From contig JAEWUY010000018.1 of NCBI GenBank assembly GCA_023396795.1, positions 1 to 5,123 on the forward strand: 5,123 bases of DNA, written 5' to 3'. This DNA comes from Bacillota bacterium. GTDB lineage: Bacteria; Bacillota_I; Bacilli_A; RFN20; CAG-826. Shown in pieces: positions 4,958 to 5,123 of the stretch; the stretch's first letter is position 1; each line of letters starts with the position of its first letter. A model generated the notes under the pieces. That model saw only the letters and a program-made list of their open reading frames with translations. It was not told the DNA's origin and did no database searches. Position numbers and translations under genes: made by a program.

Positions 4958-5123
4958 GATTTTTGCGGTGGTATTATTTAAGTCGCTAATGGAAAAAGTA
5001 TAACCAAGGTCATCTCCACCATTAAAAGTAAAATTAGTAAATGTATCAATTCCAAAGGTATCGCCTTTTTGCCAAAGCGTTGAGCTTGTTGCGATTCCAC
5101 CATTAAGAAAAGTATTTTGGCCA
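4940..5123 (-). CDS. C-terminal end of a probable exported or surface protein (runs off the right edge)
   Basis: The minus strand is open from the window edge (first full codon at 5122) to a TAA at 4942-4940, giving the last 60 residues of a protein that begins outside the window. The composition is rich in Gly, Asn, Thr, Phe and Asp, with alternating polar and aromatic residues (for example LWQKGDTFGIDTFTNFTF, then GYTFSISDLNNTTAKIVINKI). This suggests a beta-sandwich domain at the end of a secreted protein. The pattern of a Trp or Phe-Gly-Asp-Thr-Phe strand followed by a FTF...GG...LGYTFSI strand reminds me of C-terminal regions of secreted M6-type metalloproteases and similar surface proteins of Firmicutes, but this is only a resemblance. 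No LPxTG anchor, membrane segment or SLH domain lies in the visible part. The one Trp codon is TGG. It shares orientation with the str operon but has no evident functional link to it. Confidence 0.65.
   Translation of the reverse strand, partial: GQNTFLNGGIATSSTLWQKGDTFGIDTFTNFTFNGGDDLGYTFSISDLNNTTAKIVINKI

Noticed and set aside
1..5123. Use of TGA for tryptophan as in mycoplasmas
   Set aside because: All genes are full length under the standard bacterial code, and the Trp codons checked in fusA, rpsG and both edge genes are TGG.
1..5123. CRISPR arrays, insertion sequences, tRNA genes or phage attachment sites
   Set aside because: No spaced direct repeats, transposase, terminal inverted repeats or cloverleaf-like sequences were seen on either strand.

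Overview
The window holds a complete str operon on the minus strand, in the order rpsL (S12), rpsG (S7), fusA (EF-G), tuf (EF-Tu), with a partial unrelated minus-strand gene at each end. The source looks like a low-to-moderate GC bacterium of the Firmicutes (Bacilli) or Mollicutes-related lineage. The evidence is the Firmicutes-type S12 with an extra segment before QKRGVCTRV, an EF-Tu tail ending in SVTEIIK, and strong AGGAGG-type Shine-Dalgarno sites. Every tryptophan codon I checked is TGG and no in-frame TGA interrupts any gene. The true stops are TAA (tuf, fusA, rpsG, right-edge gene) and TAG (rpsL), so nothing points to a mycoplasma-type TGA=Trp code. I cannot name the species.

Layout in transcription order, right to left. 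(1) 5123-4940: the last 60 codons of a probable exported or surface protein, ending in a weak AT-rich hairpin and T-run. (2) 4930-4801: a sigma-A-type promoter (TTGACG, 18 bp, TATTAT) and a leader of about 94 nt that can form two small hairpins, ending in a strong ribosome site. (3) 4800-4390 rpsL, a 36 nt gap, 4353-3883 rpsG, a 15 nt gap, 3867-1789 fusA. (4) 1788-1698: a 91 nt gap with an extended -10 promoter (TGCTATAAT) that should give tuf its own transcripts, and a hairpin that puts the tuf ribosome site in its loop. (5) 1697-516 tuf. (6) 496-466: a strong intrinsic terminator. (7) 441-1: the first 147 codons of a multi-span membrane protein of unknown family, with no visible Shine-Dalgarno site.

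The four operon genes serve translation. S12 and S7 are small-subunit proteins of the decoding centre and the head. EF-Tu delivers aminoacyl-tRNA and EF-G drives translocation. All are full length with intact GTPase or rRNA-binding motifs.

This is mostly an ordinary housekeeping region. I found no new biological system. The points worth a second look are the apparent isolation of the operon from its usual neighbours (rpoBC/L7Ae-like protein upstream, rpsJ downstream), the separate tuf control region, the rpsL leader, the SD-less membrane gene, and a few substitutions at usually conserved EF-Tu and EF-G positions.
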